Shown: one piece after another, positions 47,712 to 56,184 of the stretch
How the letters are laid out: every line of letters begins with the position of its first letter
Numbering within the stretch: position 1 is the first letter of the stretch
Source: VXNE01 sp965208745
Lineage (GTDB): Bacteria > Pseudomonadota > Gammaproteobacteria > Pseudomonadales > Azotimanducaceae
Direction: 5' to 3'
DNA length: 64,000 nt
NCBI GenBank assembly: GCA_965208745.1
Contig: CBDBPN010000004.1
Span: forward strand, 2,914,001-2,978,000
Made by a program: the position numbers and the translations under genes
Notes under the pieces: generated by a model
Told to the model about the DNA's origin: nothing
Database searches by the model: none
The model's input: only the letters and a program-made list of their open reading frames with translations

Positions 47712-48143
47712 TCAGTGAGGCCTCGTGCGGGTGTTCGCCCAGGCACCGGGCCCGATAACCGAACCGGTAGCTATTGGTGCTTCCAGCAAGGCGCGGTCGC
47801 CGGTGATGAGCGTGCTGCCTGCATGGGCATGCAGGAGTGCCCAAAGGTGGTCGTCGCCCGGGTCCTGAGCACCGGGTCCGCCGCCGGGCTCGCGCCACAT
47901 AGCGTTGGCTGCAAGCTCGGCGAGCACGGCATCGACCTCGGACTGGGTCAGGCCGTGACGTCGTGTCAGCTTCGGCCGCGGTAGCACCGACCGGTACTCG
48001 GCCAGCAATGGTGGCGAGAGCAGATACACGAGCGTTCCGGCAAGCATCGCGTCCAGGATCAACACCACCGGGCTGTTGGGGGACGCGGCCAGCAGCCCTG
48101 CCACCACGACGTTCGTGTCGACCACATAGACCGGTGGGCTCAT
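47712..48143 (-). CDS. PIN-domain toxin of a toxin-antitoxin pair
   Basis: A 143-residue PIN protein: VYVVDTNVVVAGLLAASPNSP (first Asp), LLSPPLLAEYRSVL (Glu), DPGDDHLWALLHAHAG (Asp pair) and STLITGDRALLE (last Asp). All four acidic positions for metal-dependent RNA cleavage are present. It begins within the antitoxin stop (four-base overlap), the usual antitoxin-first order. Belongs to the putative PIN toxin family related to VapC. Confidence 0.88.
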   Translation of the reverse strand: MSPPVYVVDTNVVVAGLLAASPNSPVVLILDAMLAGTLVYLLSPPLLAEYRSVLPRPKLTRRHGLTQSEVDAVLAELAANAMWREPGGGPGAQDPGDDHLWALLHAHAGSTLITGDRALLEAPIATGSVIGPGAWANTRTRPH

Positions 48144-48376
48144 CCCTCGCGCGTTGCGCGGGTTTCTTCGACGGCCAGCTCAAGGGCCTTGCCGGGCGCC
48201 AGCCGCGCGCGTTCCCGCGCCTGGGCAACCAGGGCACGAGCGCTTGCCTGGTCCCTGATGCCACGCAGACGCAGGCTCTCCTCGATGATGGAAGTGATGG
48301 TGCGGCCCTGGCGGGCAGCCGTCTCCTTCAAGGCGCGGTGCATCTGGTCGTCGAGTGTGATGGTTAGTCGGCTCAC
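48140..48376 (-). CDS. Ribbon-helix-helix antitoxin partner of the PIN toxin
   Basis: A 78-residue protein: LTITLDDQMHRALKETAARQ and GRTITSIIEESLRLRGIRDQ form a CopG/Arc ribbon-helix-helix, followed by a charged tail (ARERARLAPGKALELAVEE). GTG 48376, with AGGAG close upstream (AGGAGCGTCCTC region less certain), gives this family start; an ATG at 48448 would add 24 unrelated residues. Its end overlaps the toxin start (ATGA). Confidence 0.83.
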   Translation of the reverse strand: MSRLTITLDDQMHRALKETAARQGRTITSIIEESLRLRGIRDQASARALVAQARERARLAPGKALELAVEETRATREG

Positions 48377-48505
48377 AGGAGCGTCCTCATCGGGCGTCCA
48401 GCCGCGGACTTTAGCAGGAATACACCAACTCACCAAGTCATCTAACACGGACGTCGGAGGCCATCGCGGATTTCCGGTCGCGCATCGGCGATTGTGGATC
48501 CAGGG

Positions 48506-48760
48506 CTACCCCGCGGCGTAAGCGGAGTCGAAGTCCTGTCCCTCGACGGGGTGCCAGCTTGCGGACTCCTCGTCCACGGCGATGAGGCCGGCCGCCTGCA
48601 GTGTCGAGAGTTCGCCCCGGACTTCCCAGGCGCCCATGGGACGGTTGCGTCCGCGCATGTGCGCGACCAGGTCGCCGACCTCGACAACGCCGCCGTTGCC
48701 GCTGGCCAGCTCCATGAAACCTTCGTAGACGATGCGCGTTTGCCGCCGGGCTTCGCTCAC
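48506..48760 (-). CDS. Small winged-helix-like hypothetical protein
   Basis: An 84-residue protein with a possible winged helix: VVEVGDLVAHMRGRNRPMGA, then WEVRGELSTLQAAGLIAVDE. No family is recognised. It lies alone on the minus strand between the antitoxin gene and the divergent LOG-type gene. The frame and composition look coding, but the function is unknown. Confidence 0.5.
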   Translation of the reverse strand: MSEARRQTRIVYEGFMELASGNGGVVEVGDLVAHMRGRNRPMGAWEVRGELSTLQAAGLIAVDEESASWHPVEGQDFDSAYAAG

Positions 48761-48947
48761 CGGTCGCAGTCCGAGAAAAGTGGCGTGCCTTTTACCAGAA
48801 ACGCCTTTCGCCCGCCATGAAGTGGCGGGCCGGCGCCTGCGATAAGCTGCGCGCTTTCTTCGTGGCGTGTCGGGACGACGACCCCGGGAAGCGGAGGCCG
48901 TGGGTTTCTCTTCCGCGCGCGCTCATCCAGTCGATTTGGAGGCCGCC

Positions 48948-49490
48948 TTGCAGGAAATCCACACCTTGTGTGTCTACTGTGGCGCGAGTTCGGGGCGCGA
49001 TTCCATGTTCACGGAACACGCGCGCGCGTTCGGAGCCGCCTGCGCCGCGCGGGGGCTCGGGATCGCATTCGGCGCGGGCGGCATCGGGCTCATGGGGACC
49101 GTGGCGGAGGCGGCGCTCGCGGGCGGGGGACGCGTGGTGGGCGTCATTCCCCGCGCGCTGGAGTCCGAGATCCCGGCAACGGGCCTGACCGAACTCGTCG
49201 TGGTCGACGACATGCATGCCCGCAAGCGGAAGATGTTCGAGCTGGCCGACGCCTTCGTGTCGCTGCCGGGCGGGCTCGGCACCCTGGACGAAACCATCGA
49301 GATGGTCACCTGGCGGCAGCTCGGTCTGCACGACAAGCCGATCGTCCTGGCCAACTGCGGAGGCTACTGGGACCCGCTGGTGTCGCTCTTCGACCATGTC
49401 GTCGCCACGGGGTTCGCCCACGGCGACGCCGCGGACCTCTACACGGTGGCGCCGTCGATCCAGGGCGTCTTCGACGCGCTTGGCATCTGA
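48948..49490 (+). CDS. LOG family protein (TIGR00730, cytokinin riboside monophosphate phosphoribohydrolase-like)
   Basis: A 180-residue Rossmann-like protein with HTLCVYCGASSGRDSMFTEH, GAGGIGLMGTVAEAAL, VIPRALESEIPATGL, the conserved RKRKMFELADAFVSLPGGLGTLDE active-site block (Arg and the PGGxGTxxE motif) and EMVTWRQLGLHDKP. LOG enzymes split nucleoside 5'-monophosphates into base and ribose 5-phosphate. The start is probably TTG 48948, with GGAGG five bases upstream; no ATG fits. Confidence 0.92.
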   Translation: MQEIHTLCVYCGASSGRDSMFTEHARAFGAACAARGLGIAFGAGGIGLMGTVAEAALAGGGRVVGVIPRALESEIPATGLTELVVVDDMHARKRKMFELADAFVSLPGGLGTLDETIEMVTWRQLGLHDKPIVLANCGGYWDPLVSLFDHVVATGFAHGDAADLYTVAPSIQGVFDALGI

Positions 49491-49694
49491 GCGCCCCATG
49501 GACATCACGGTGCTTCGCAGGGCGCCGGGCGGCAAGCCCGACAGGAGGGCGGTTGCCGACGCCCTGAGGAAGGCGGAGTCAAGACCAAGGGTCACAGCTT
49601 CGGTCGCGCTTCGGTGGCTGGGCTCTCCGAACGGCCTGCGGCCTCGGCGGCGCCCGCGAGGAGCCTGGCGGGGGGTGTGTTCTTCAGCGGGTCG

Positions 49695-50033
49695 TCAGAG
49701 CGAGCGCATGCGGCCCACGGCCGCGTCGAGTTCGGGGAGATTCTGACGGACGACCTCCCAGACGATATCGAGATTGATGGCCAGGTATCCGTGTGTCAGA
49801 CGGTTGCGGAACGCGTTGATCTCTGGCCAGGGCACAGCGTGCTCGGTCGCCTTGATGGTGTCGCTGAGCCGCGATGTGGACTCCGCAAGGACCTGCAGGT
49901 TGCGGAGGACCGCGTCCTGAACGAGTTCGGAGGCCATGAAACGCTCCCGAGAGCCGCCCGTATGGCGCTCAATCCGGGCGATGCATTCGGCTATGTGTTC
50001 GAGGAGGACGTCGTCGCTTTCGAGGCGGCTCAC
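49695..50033 (-). CDS. hepT: HepT-like (DUF86) toxin ribonuclease
   Basis: A 112-residue helical protein. The HEPN active motif R-X4-H-X-Y is present as RNRLTHGY (Arg76, His81, Tyr83), within PWPEINAFRNRLTHGYLAIN. HepT cleaves RNA and is neutralised when MntA adenylylates the motif tyrosine. It starts at GTG 50033 inside the last codons of the nucleotidyltransferase gene (four-base overlap). Both partners are intact. Confidence 0.88.
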   Translation of the reverse strand: MSRLESDDVLLEHIAECIARIERHTGGSRERFMASELVQDAVLRNLQVLAESTSRLSDTIKATEHAVPWPEINAFRNRLTHGYLAINLDIVWEVVRQNLPELDAAVGRMRSL

Positions 50034-50515
50034 AGGGGCACGGCTTCCCGAACGGCCCGTTCGCGCATGGGGGCGTACAGGCATCGCTCGGTGACGACGT
50101 CGACCGGCCTTTGGAGGAGCCGCTCGGCGTCGATGGACAGCCCGCACAGGTCCAGGGCAGAGGTTCCCGGCGGCGCGTCGACGAGCAGATCGACATCGCT
50201 CCGCGCGTGCTGGTCGCCACGCGCCATCGAGCCGAAAACCCGGACGTTGCGCAGTCCCCTGCGCTCGGCCAGGGCGAGCAGCGCCGCCCGGTGCTCGGTG
50301 AGCAGTGGCGGTAGCGGGCGGGTCACGATGTCGGCGGCAGCTTTCATGATGCGGCCATTATAGCGGCGGGCCGTTTCGAGTCGTTCGGCGAACGGAACGT
50401 GGCGGATGCTCTCGTCGATGAGCAGCGCGAGTAGCGTTCCGTCGGGAAGGGGCGGTTTCCGGGAGCAGAGTTCGCCGATGTCGGTGACGCGCACGGCAAC
50501 GCCGGCGCCGGGCAC
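50030..50515 (-). CDS. mntA: MntA-like nucleotidyltransferase antitoxin with N-terminal extension
   Basis: A 161-residue protein whose last ~105 residues are a minimal nucleotidyltransferase: LALAERRGLRNVRVFGSMAR and GSMARGDQHARSDVDLLVD, an exact GS-X10-D-X-D. MntA uses ATP to adenylylate HepT. Before this, residues 1-55 (VRVTDIGELCSRKPPLPDGT, DESIRHVPFAERLETARRY) are an unrecognised extension with coding character. An in-frame ATG at 50347 would give a classic 105-residue MntA; the GTG at 50515 gives the long form. Confidence 0.83.
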   Translation of the reverse strand: MPGAGVAVRVTDIGELCSRKPPLPDGTLLALLIDESIRHVPFAERLETARRYNGRIMKAAADIVTRPLPPLLTEHRAALLALAERRGLRNVRVFGSMARGDQHARSDVDLLVDAPPGTSALDLCGLSIDAERLLQRPVDVVTERCLYAPMRERAVREAVPL

Positions 50516-50580
50516 GGCGAGCGCCTCGGCGGCCGGGATGTGGTCGGGAACAACGCGAGGCGCCGTTGCGCTGCGTCCCG

Positions 50581-51948
50581 CTACTCGCGCCAGGCCCGCC
50601 CGGCTTCGTAGCTGGCCAGGCGCGCAAGCAGTTCCCCGCGGCGGCGATCGGCCGCGTCCATGCGCTCGAGCGCCAGGCGCTGGGATGCGATCGCCCGGGC
50701 GAACTCCCCCTCCTCGGCCAACGCGGCCGCCAGCGTGTCGAGAGTGGCGGCGTCCTCCGCCTGTTCGACCGCCCGCTCCGCGAGGTGCAGGGCCAGCGGG
50801 CCGTTGCGCACGGCGTCGCGTCGCGAGGTAGCGAGAATCCAGGCCGCCGCGTTCTGCGCCGCCGCATGACCGGCGCCGGCGGCGCGCTGTAGCCAGTGCA
50901 CGGCCTCCTCGAGACGGTCGTCCGAACCGTCGGCGAGCAGCACCCGCCCGAGGCGGTACTGGGCGACCGCGTCGTCGGCTTCGGCGCCCCGCCGGTACCA
51001 GTGCTCCGCAAGGATCTCGTTCCGCGCGGTTCCCGCGCCAGTCTCGTACAGGTGGCCGAGTCCCGTGTAGGCGGCTGCGACCTGTTGGGTCGCGGCTTCC
51101 GTGTAGAGGGCGACGGCGCGGCTCGGATCCGTGGGCACGCCCTCGCCCGTGACGTACAGGTGCGCGAGCGCCGCCTGCGCATGTCCGGAGCCGGCGGCCG
51201 CTGCCCGCTCGAAACGCCGCGCGGCCTCGGCCGGGTCGGGCGATCCGAACTCCCCGTCGCGGAACATGTGGCCGAGCGCGAGCGTCGCCGCCACGCTGCC
51301 GGCGCGTTCCGCCTGTTCGTACCAGTCCCGCGCGGTTTCCGGCTCGGGCGCGTCGGTGAACGCGCGCCTGAAGCTCCGCGCCAGATGGGCGTAAGCCGGG
51401 GCGTAACCGTCCGCCGCCGCCGCGGTCAACCAGTAGCGGGCCCGGGCGATGTCGCTGGCCAGGTACGACACGCCGACCCGGACACGAGCGGCGCCATCCC
51501 CGCCGCGCGCGGCCTTCAGGGCGAAACGGAACGCCGCCGCGTCGTCCCGGACCAGACCGAGCCCCTCGCCGTAGAGGTGCGCGAGTTCGGACAGCGCCTG
51601 CGGCAGGCTCGGATGGAACTCGAGCGCGCGCACGTAGTCCTGCGCCGCGGAGACGTACATCTCCTCGGAGGCGAACGCGAACCCGCGGTAGTAGTAGGCG
51701 CGGGCACGCTGACGCGCCGTGATCCAGGGGCTCACGAGCACCGGCTCGAGGTAGCTGCGCGCCAGGGTGTAGCGCTCCGCCCGGATGAACTCGAGCGCGC
51801 GCGCCAGATGGTGCCGGGCGCGTTCCCCGGGGTCGTCCGGCGCGCCGAGGACGGTCTGGACGGCGAGCAGGAGGGCAAGCGCGCCGGCCGCGAATCGGGC
51901 GCCGCCGGAGCCGATCCTGCTACAATGCGCGCCCGGTTCGACACCCAT
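50581..51948 (-). CDS. Exported SEL1-repeat protein
   Basis: A 455-residue protein with a signal-peptide-like start (ARFAAGALALLLAVQTVLGA) followed by at least nine Sel1/TPR-like repeats of ~36 residues, for example AALAHLYVTGEGVPTDPSRAVA and YTGLGHLYETGAGTARNEILAE. The first part (60-130) looks like ordinary TPR. Such repeats hold protein-protein contacts, often in the periplasm or envelope. Odd point: the only in-frame start, ATG 51948, touches the first base of the tmRNA gene on the other strand, and no ribosome-binding site precedes it, so either the start is different or the mRNA leader is antisense to tmRNA. Confidence 0.8.
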   Translation of the reverse strand: MGVEPGAHCSRIGSGGARFAAGALALLLAVQTVLGAPDDPGERARHHLARALEFIRAERYTLARSYLEPVLVSPWITARQRARAYYYRGFAFASEEMYVSAAQDYVRALEFHPSLPQALSELAHLYGEGLGLVRDDAAAFRFALKAARGGDGAARVRVGVSYLASDIARARYWLTAAAADGYAPAYAHLARSFRRAFTDAPEPETARDWYEQAERAGSVAATLALGHMFRDGEFGSPDPAEAARRFERAAAAGSGHAQAALAHLYVTGEGVPTDPSRAVALYTEAATQQVAAAYTGLGHLYETGAGTARNEILAEHWYRRGAEADDAVAQYRLGRVLLADGSDDRLEEAVHWLQRAAGAGHAAAQNAAAWILATSRRDAVRNGPLALHLAERAVEQAEDAATLDTLAAALAEEGEFARAIASQRLALERMDAADRRRGELLARLASYEAGRAWRE

Positions 51949-52298
51949 GGGGGCGATCTGGTTTCGACGGCGGTATCGAAGTCGAAGGTGCATGCCGAGA
52001 GGGTAGCAACTCTCGTAAATCCATTGCTGCAACTGAAATAGTTGCCAACGACGAAAACTACGCACTAGCCGCTTGAGGCTAACCCCGATGGCCTGTTGCC
52101 CGTGGCGGTCCATCGGGGGCAAGTTCACGGGATCGCCGAAGGAGTCGCCCCGCCTCCGGACGCTAGACCTCAGGGGCTCGCCCAATGGCACCCTGTTCGT
52201 CGGGTCGCCCGCGGGCTAAAGCAATAGACGAAACTAAGCATGTAGAGCCGACGATGGAGGACCGACGGACGCGGGTTCGACTCCCGCCGCCTCCACCA
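51949..52298 (+). ncRNA. ssrA: tmRNA (SsrA)
   Basis: The 5' end GGGGGCG pairs with CGCCTCC at the 3' end, followed by ACCA. The tRNA-like T arm GGGTTCGACTCCC and the 5' GGTTTCGACGG are standard. The tag frame at 52044-52076 reads ANDENYALAA then TGA, the proteobacterial degradation tag. It is a one-piece tmRNA of 350 bases. It rescues stalled ribosomes and marks the unfinished protein for proteolysis. A TACAAT at 51921-51926 may be its -10 box, inside the SEL1 gene. Confidence 0.97.
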
Positions 52299-52585
52299 CA
52301 TCACCGTCATATCCCATCGGTTTCAAAAGAACCACGTTTATCTCGAACTGGATTCAGAGATGAGAGTCTGACGATCCGCCGCTGGACTACGTTTCGTTCA
52401 CCCGCCTACCGTTCAGGCACCCGGTATGCGGTAGTCCCTGCGACCTCCGAGATGCCGCGCATGCCGCCTTTCACGGCACGCTCCGCCAAGGAGGCTGCTC
52501 CGAACTGGGCGGCGTACTGGGGCAACCCGACGTTGCCACGCGCCGGCGTGCGAAGGGAGTGCAGCGACCAGGGGACAGCTTGGGG
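52299..52585. other. Region between tmRNA and the SDR gene
   Basis: 287 bases with no recognised gene. It begins just after the tmRNA CCA end, a common integration point, but I see no copy of the tmRNA 3' end elsewhere in the window. The last 40 bases carry the SDR leader. Confidence 0.5.
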
Positions 52586-53476
52586 ATGAAGGGCAAGACC
52601 GTACTGGTCACTGGCGGTGACATGGGCCTTGGCCTGGCGACCGCGACCGTGCTTGCGGCGAGGGGCGCCACGATCGTTGTGGCCGTCAGGCCGCCGTCAG
52701 ACGGAAACAGGACGGTCGCGGAGATACGAAGACGTACGGGAAACGCCGAGGTCAGCGCGGTTCCCCTGGAACTCGGCAGTCTGGACAAGGTGCGAAGCGC
52801 GGCAAGTGAGATTCTGGACCGCTGCGAGCGGCTGGACGTGCTGATCAACAATGCCGGCGCGATGTTCGGCACCCGCAGGGAATCGGCGGACGGATTCGAA
52901 ATGTCGATCGCCGTGAATTACCTTGGCCCCTTCCTGCTGACGCATTTGCTGTTCGAGCGCCTGGCGGATTCGGCGCCCGCACGCGTGGTAAACGTGTCCT
53001 CCGACCTTCATCGTGCGGCTGGCGCGTTCGATTTCGACTTCCACAACAAGGGGCCATACCATGGGTTTCGGGCCTATGGGCGGTCGAAGCTGGCCCTTGT
53101 GCTCCATGCCAGGGAACTGGCTCGACGTGGCAGGGCGCGGGGCATCAGTGCGTTTGCGGTTACGCTTGGCAACGTGCGCACGAATGTAATGCGACACGGT
53201 ACGACCAGCCGCCTGCAGAACTGGTCGGTGCGACTCGTCAGTCCACTGGCGATCAGTCCCGAGAAAGGTTCGGGCGCATCGGTGTACTGCGCTACGGAAC
53301 CAGGGTTGGAACACAGTAGCGGTGGATTGTTCGAGCGCAGGTTCATGGGCTCCTACGGCAGTGTCCGCGAATGTCAGCCGTCGCCGCATGGGCTTGACGA
53401 CGCGGCGGCGGCAAGACTCTGGGAAATGTCCGAGCTTCTTGTCGGTCTCGAAGCCAACAGGTCAGAGCCACCATGA
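52586..53476 (+). CDS. Short-chain dehydrogenase/reductase (retinol-dehydrogenase-like)
   Basis: A 296-residue SDR. The cofactor motif is VLVTGGDMGLGLATATVLAA (T-G-x3-G-x-G), then LINNAGAMFG (NNAG), the catalytic Ser in VNVSSDLHR and the Tyr-x-x-x-Lys in FRAYGRSKLALVLHARE. Length and layout match the retinol dehydrogenase/oxidoreductase subgroup using NADPH. The substrate is unknown. An IS1380 element sits 10 bases after the stop. Confidence 0.92.
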   Translation: MKGKTVLVTGGDMGLGLATATVLAARGATIVVAVRPPSDGNRTVAEIRRRTGNAEVSAVPLELGSLDKVRSAASEILDRCERLDVLINNAGAMFGTRRESADGFEMSIAVNYLGPFLLTHLLFERLADSAPARVVNVSSDLHRAAGAFDFDFHNKGPYHGFRAYGRSKLALVLHARELARRGRARGISAFAVTLGNVRTNVMRHGTTSRLQNWSVRLVSPLAISPEKGSGASVYCATEPGLEHSSGGLFERRFMGSYGSVRECQPSPHGLDDAAAARLWEMSELLVGLEANRSEPP

Positions 53477-53486
53477 GTGGGCCTAA

Positions 53487-53505
53487 CCCGGATTTCTCAC
53501 CACCG
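53487..53505. repeat. Left inverted repeat of the IS1380 element
   Basis: 19 bases, perfectly inverted at 55230-55248. Confidence 0.93.
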
Positions 53506-53748
53506 AGTCTAACGAGGGCCGACTACGGCGCAAGAGTGCGCAAAGACCCGCGGTGGCGGTGGCGCCCGGCCGGTCCGATGGGGTTTCGGCGGCCGGACGG
53601 GCCGATTTTGGGGTTGTCGGGGGCCGGATTGCGCGAAATGTGGGCGGACGCTTGGGCCGGGCGGCCGGCGCCAAGGTTGGCGGGCAGGCGGAAGCGGCGG
53701 CGAAACGCCACCGGGCGGGAAACGCGGGAGCAACGTCGCCGGGCGACG

Positions 53749-55155
53749 CTATTGCGGTGGCGACAGGGCGTGCAGGTTGCCCAGCACCTGGCGCAACAGC
53801 GCCGCGCGCGGCCAGGCTTCGCTGAACGACAGCTTGACGCGCCGCACGCTGATGCGCACGCGCACGCCGACCTTGAGCAACCGGTCGCGGATCGTGCCGC
53901 ACTGCGCCTTCGCCAGCCGCGTGCCGGCGAGCCCCACGCGGCGCAGGGTCCGCGGCATGACGTGGGCGAACGAGTGCAGCAGCAGGCGCAACTGGTTGGC
54001 GCGCATCGTCGCCGCGCTGGTGCGGTCGGCGAACAGGTCGAGCTGCTGCTCCTTGATGCGGTTCTCCATGTCGCCGCGCGCGCAGTACAGGTCCTCGTAC
54101 AACGCGCGCTCGGACAGCGCCGCGATGTTGCTCACCACGAAGCGCGGGTTGGGACCCTTCGGCGAGTGCTCCACGCGCGCCACCACGCGCCGCGCGCGCG
54201 ACCAACTGCCCGCGGCGTAGCGCAACTCGTCGTGGCGGCGCGTCGTCTCGCCCGTCATCTCGGCCATGACGCGCGTCTCGTACAGCGTCGCCGCCACCAT
54301 GCCCGTCAACACGTCGTTCTTCGGCAGGCCGAGGACGTACGCCAGCCCCGACGCCTCGCACCAGGCCATCAGCTCCTCGCGGCAGAAGCCGCCGTCGCCG
54401 CGCACCACGACGCGCGTGTCCGGCCAGTGCGCGCGGATGTGCGTCACGATCCGCCGCACCTCCCCCAGCACCCCGGCGGCGTCCCCGTGCGACGCCTCGC
54501 GCAACCGCGCGCACAACAGATGCCCGCCACAGAACACGTACAGCGGCAGATGGCAGTAGCAGTCGTAGTGGCCATGGAAGAAGCGCCCCTCCTGGTCGCC
54601 GTGCAGCGGATCGTCCGTCGCGTCGAGGTCCAGCACGATCTCCGCCGGCGGCCCCTCGTGCGCCTCGACGAACAACTCCAGCAACAACGCGTCCATCGCC
54701 GCCGTGTCCGCCACGATCCGCTTGTGGCGATCCGCCGGCGCGCGCTCCAACACCGACAGCTCCAGACGGTTCAGCGTGCTCTTGCCGGCCAGCGGCATCC
54801 CGCGATCCGCCGCCCGGCGGCGGCCCGCGCCAACCACGTCCGCACAGTCACACAACAGCGCCATCAGCCGGTCGCGGCGCAACGCGTCGTGATCGTTGAG
54901 ATCCTCGTAGCCCAGGCAAATGCCGTACACGCGCTGCTTCACCAGCGTCTCAACGTCGTGCTCCACCCGAAGCGGGTTCCGGTGATCGACAAAGCAGCCC
55001 GACAGCCGCCGCAGAATCCCCGTCCGGCACTCCAGCTCCCGCAGCGCCAGCGCCCCGCCGTCCGAAGCGATCTCCCCACCGTCGAACGCCCCCACCACCG
55101 AACGTCTCCCAAGACCCGCAAACGTCAACTGCCCCGCGTTACACTCCGTTCCCAT
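53749..55155 (-). CDS. IS1380-family transposase
   Basis: A 468-residue DDE transposase. IS1380 features include LDLDATDDPLHGDQEGRFFHGHYDCYCHLPLYVFCGGH (DDE Asp and the HGHYDxYCYLPLY block, shown in pieces), VVVRGDGGFCREELMAWCEA, GLAYVLGLPKN, and the C-terminal Glu in DMENRIKEQQLDLFADRTSA. The reading frame is intact, so it may still move. The gene is oriented right to left inside the element, with ~260 bases of left subterminal sequence after its stop. Confidence 0.95.
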   Translation of the reverse strand: MGTECNAGQLTFAGLGRRSVVGAFDGGEIASDGGALALRELECRTGILRRLSGCFVDHRNPLRVEHDVETLVKQRVYGICLGYEDLNDHDALRRDRLMALLCDCADVVGAGRRRAADRGMPLAGKSTLNRLELSVLERAPADRHKRIVADTAAMDALLLELFVEAHEGPPAEIVLDLDATDDPLHGDQEGRFFHGHYDCYCHLPLYVFCGGHLLCARLREASHGDAAGVLGEVRRIVTHIRAHWPDTRVVVRGDGGFCREELMAWCEASGLAYVLGLPKNDVLTGMVAATLYETRVMAEMTGETTRRHDELRYAAGSWSRARRVVARVEHSPKGPNPRFVVSNIAALSERALYEDLYCARGDMENRIKEQQLDLFADRTSAATMRANQLRLLLHSFAHVMPRTLRRVGLAGTRLAKAQCGTIRDRLLKVGVRVRISVRRVKLSFSEAWPRAALLRQVLGNLHALSPPQ

Positions 55156-55229
55156 GAGGCCGCGTCTCCCGTCTCCGTAAATGCCTGTGCCAACTGCATT
55201 TTACGCCGGGGACGCGGCCTCAGCCCATC

Positions 55230-55248
55230 CGGTGGTGAGAAATCCGGG
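55230..55248. repeat. Right inverted repeat of the IS1380 element
   Basis: 19 bases, the exact reverse complement of 53487-53505. Confidence 0.93.
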
Positions 55249-55385
55249 CTAGCGAGGTCGAAGCGTGCGAAGAACCCGCAGGGTTGACCGCGCGAGCACG
55301 GGTGTCAGGATTGGCCGGCAGCCGACGGACGCCGGATGCGCATGGAGCCGCCGGCGGGCGCGGTCACGCCGCGAAAGCGACGCGG

Positions 55386-55470
55386 CTATCTCAGATGGGT
55401 GCGGGTAATGTCCGGGCGCAGTTGGCCGATCTCCTCGGAGAGGATGCCCGGCGCCAGCTTGAGCGAAGGG
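55386..55470 (-). pseudogene. Relic of an integrase-like C-terminus (first copy)
   Basis: The minus strand reads LKLAPGILSEEIGQLRPDIT followed by RTHLR and a TAG stop. This is closely similar to ALAIVSEEMGHLRPDVTRTY-LR at 61548-61640. The pattern S-x-E-(M/I)-G-x-x-R-x-D-(V/I)-T resembles the end of tyrosine recombinases of the Integrase_1 type. No upstream coding frame remains here. Confidence 0.55.
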
Positions 55471-55879
55471 GCGTTCACTGCACGGCTACTCACGTGTACG
55501 CTGCCCCAAATGGTTGAAACTGGAGTAAGGAAACGGTCAGCCATGGAAGGGAGTGCAGAGAACTGGCGCGCGCTAATTCGTTGGTACGTGACGTTCTGGA
55601 GAAGGGTGGACTACGTTGGCTCGACGAAGTTTGGCGTTCCACATGGAGAGGGCCGGATGCGCGCCCGAGAGTTCGCGGAATTCGGTTTCGTGGAGTACGA
55701 GGGCGAGTTTGCCGTTGGCGTATTCCACGGTCGCGGGAGATTGCGATATTCGGATCAGGGACCCGGTGTCGGCGACTACGAGTACGAGGGTGAGTTTGCG
55801 CACGGTGAACGGGTGAGCTGGTCCCGGTTTTTTGGACAGTTGGCTAAGGTGTACTCCGGCGTCGAGAGGAGACACTGGA

Positions 55880-56164
55880 ATGGCCAGGAAGAGGCGCCGT
55901 TTCACGGCGGAGTTCAAGAAGCGGGTGGCGCTGGAGGCGTTGCGGGAGCGGGACACGGTGCAGGCGATCGCGGCGCGTCACGAGGTGCACCCGAACCAGG
56001 TGGGCGCGTGGAAGCGGCAGGCGGTGGAGGGTCTCGACGAGGTGTTCTCGCAGCCCGGCTCGAAGCGCGGCGGGGAGCACGAGGCGACGATCCGGAACCT
56101 GCACGCGAAGATCGGCGAGCTGACGGTGGAACGGGATTTTTTTCTGCGCGGGTTGGAGCGCTGA
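55880..56164 (+). CDS. IS3 OrfA (helix-turn-helix, leucine-zipper part of transposase)
   Basis: A 94-residue protein, MARKRRRFTAEFKKRVALEA, RHEVHPNQVGAWKRQAVEGL and a C-terminal zipper HEATIRNLHAKIGELTVERD. It binds the element ends and by itself can regulate transposition. ATG 55880 is preceded by GGAGA. Near its end the T7 run permits a -1 slip into orfB. Confidence 0.93.
   Translation: MARKRRRFTAEFKKRVALEALRERDTVQAIAARHEVHPNQVGAWKRQAVEGLDEVFSQPGSKRGGEHEATIRNLHAKIGELTVERDFFLRGLER
56136..56143 (+). promoter_or_regulatory. Programmed -1 frameshift site of the IS3 element
   Basis: A TTTTTTT at the orfA end (GAT TTT TTT CTG) lets ribosomes slip back one base to read on in orfB (TTT TTT TCT GCG), fusing OrfA and OrfB into the transposase. 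The overlap and position are standard for IS3. Confidence 0.8.
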
Positions 56165-56184
56165 GCCGTTCGGAGCGCGCCGCC

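Larger units (their letters stand above)
53487..55248 (-). mobile_element. IS1380-family insertion sequence
   Basis: A 1762-bp element bounded by perfect 19-bp inverted repeats, CCCGGATTTCTCACCACCG at 53487-53505 and its reverse at 55230-55248. It encodes one intact transposase. Flanks read CTAA on the left and CTAG on the right, a possible 4-base target duplication with one change. It lies between the SDR gene and the MORN-protein gene. Confidence 0.93.

Noticed and set aside
49498..49746. Possible small plus-strand gene after the LOG-type gene (MDITVLRRAPGGKPDRRAV)
   Set aside because: Only the first 30 residues look protein-like; it then runs antisense into hepT and becomes Arg/Ser-rich. 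No ribosome site is evident.
51949..52298. Search for an island att site using the tmRNA 3' end
   Set aside because: tmRNA ends are common integration sites and the DNA to the right is accessory, but no second copy of the tmRNA 3' end is visible within this window.
53506..53748. Possible second gene in the IS1380 element
   Set aside because: The stretch between the left inverted repeat and the transposase stop has open frames on both strands but none with a family or start signal; normal for a subterminal region.
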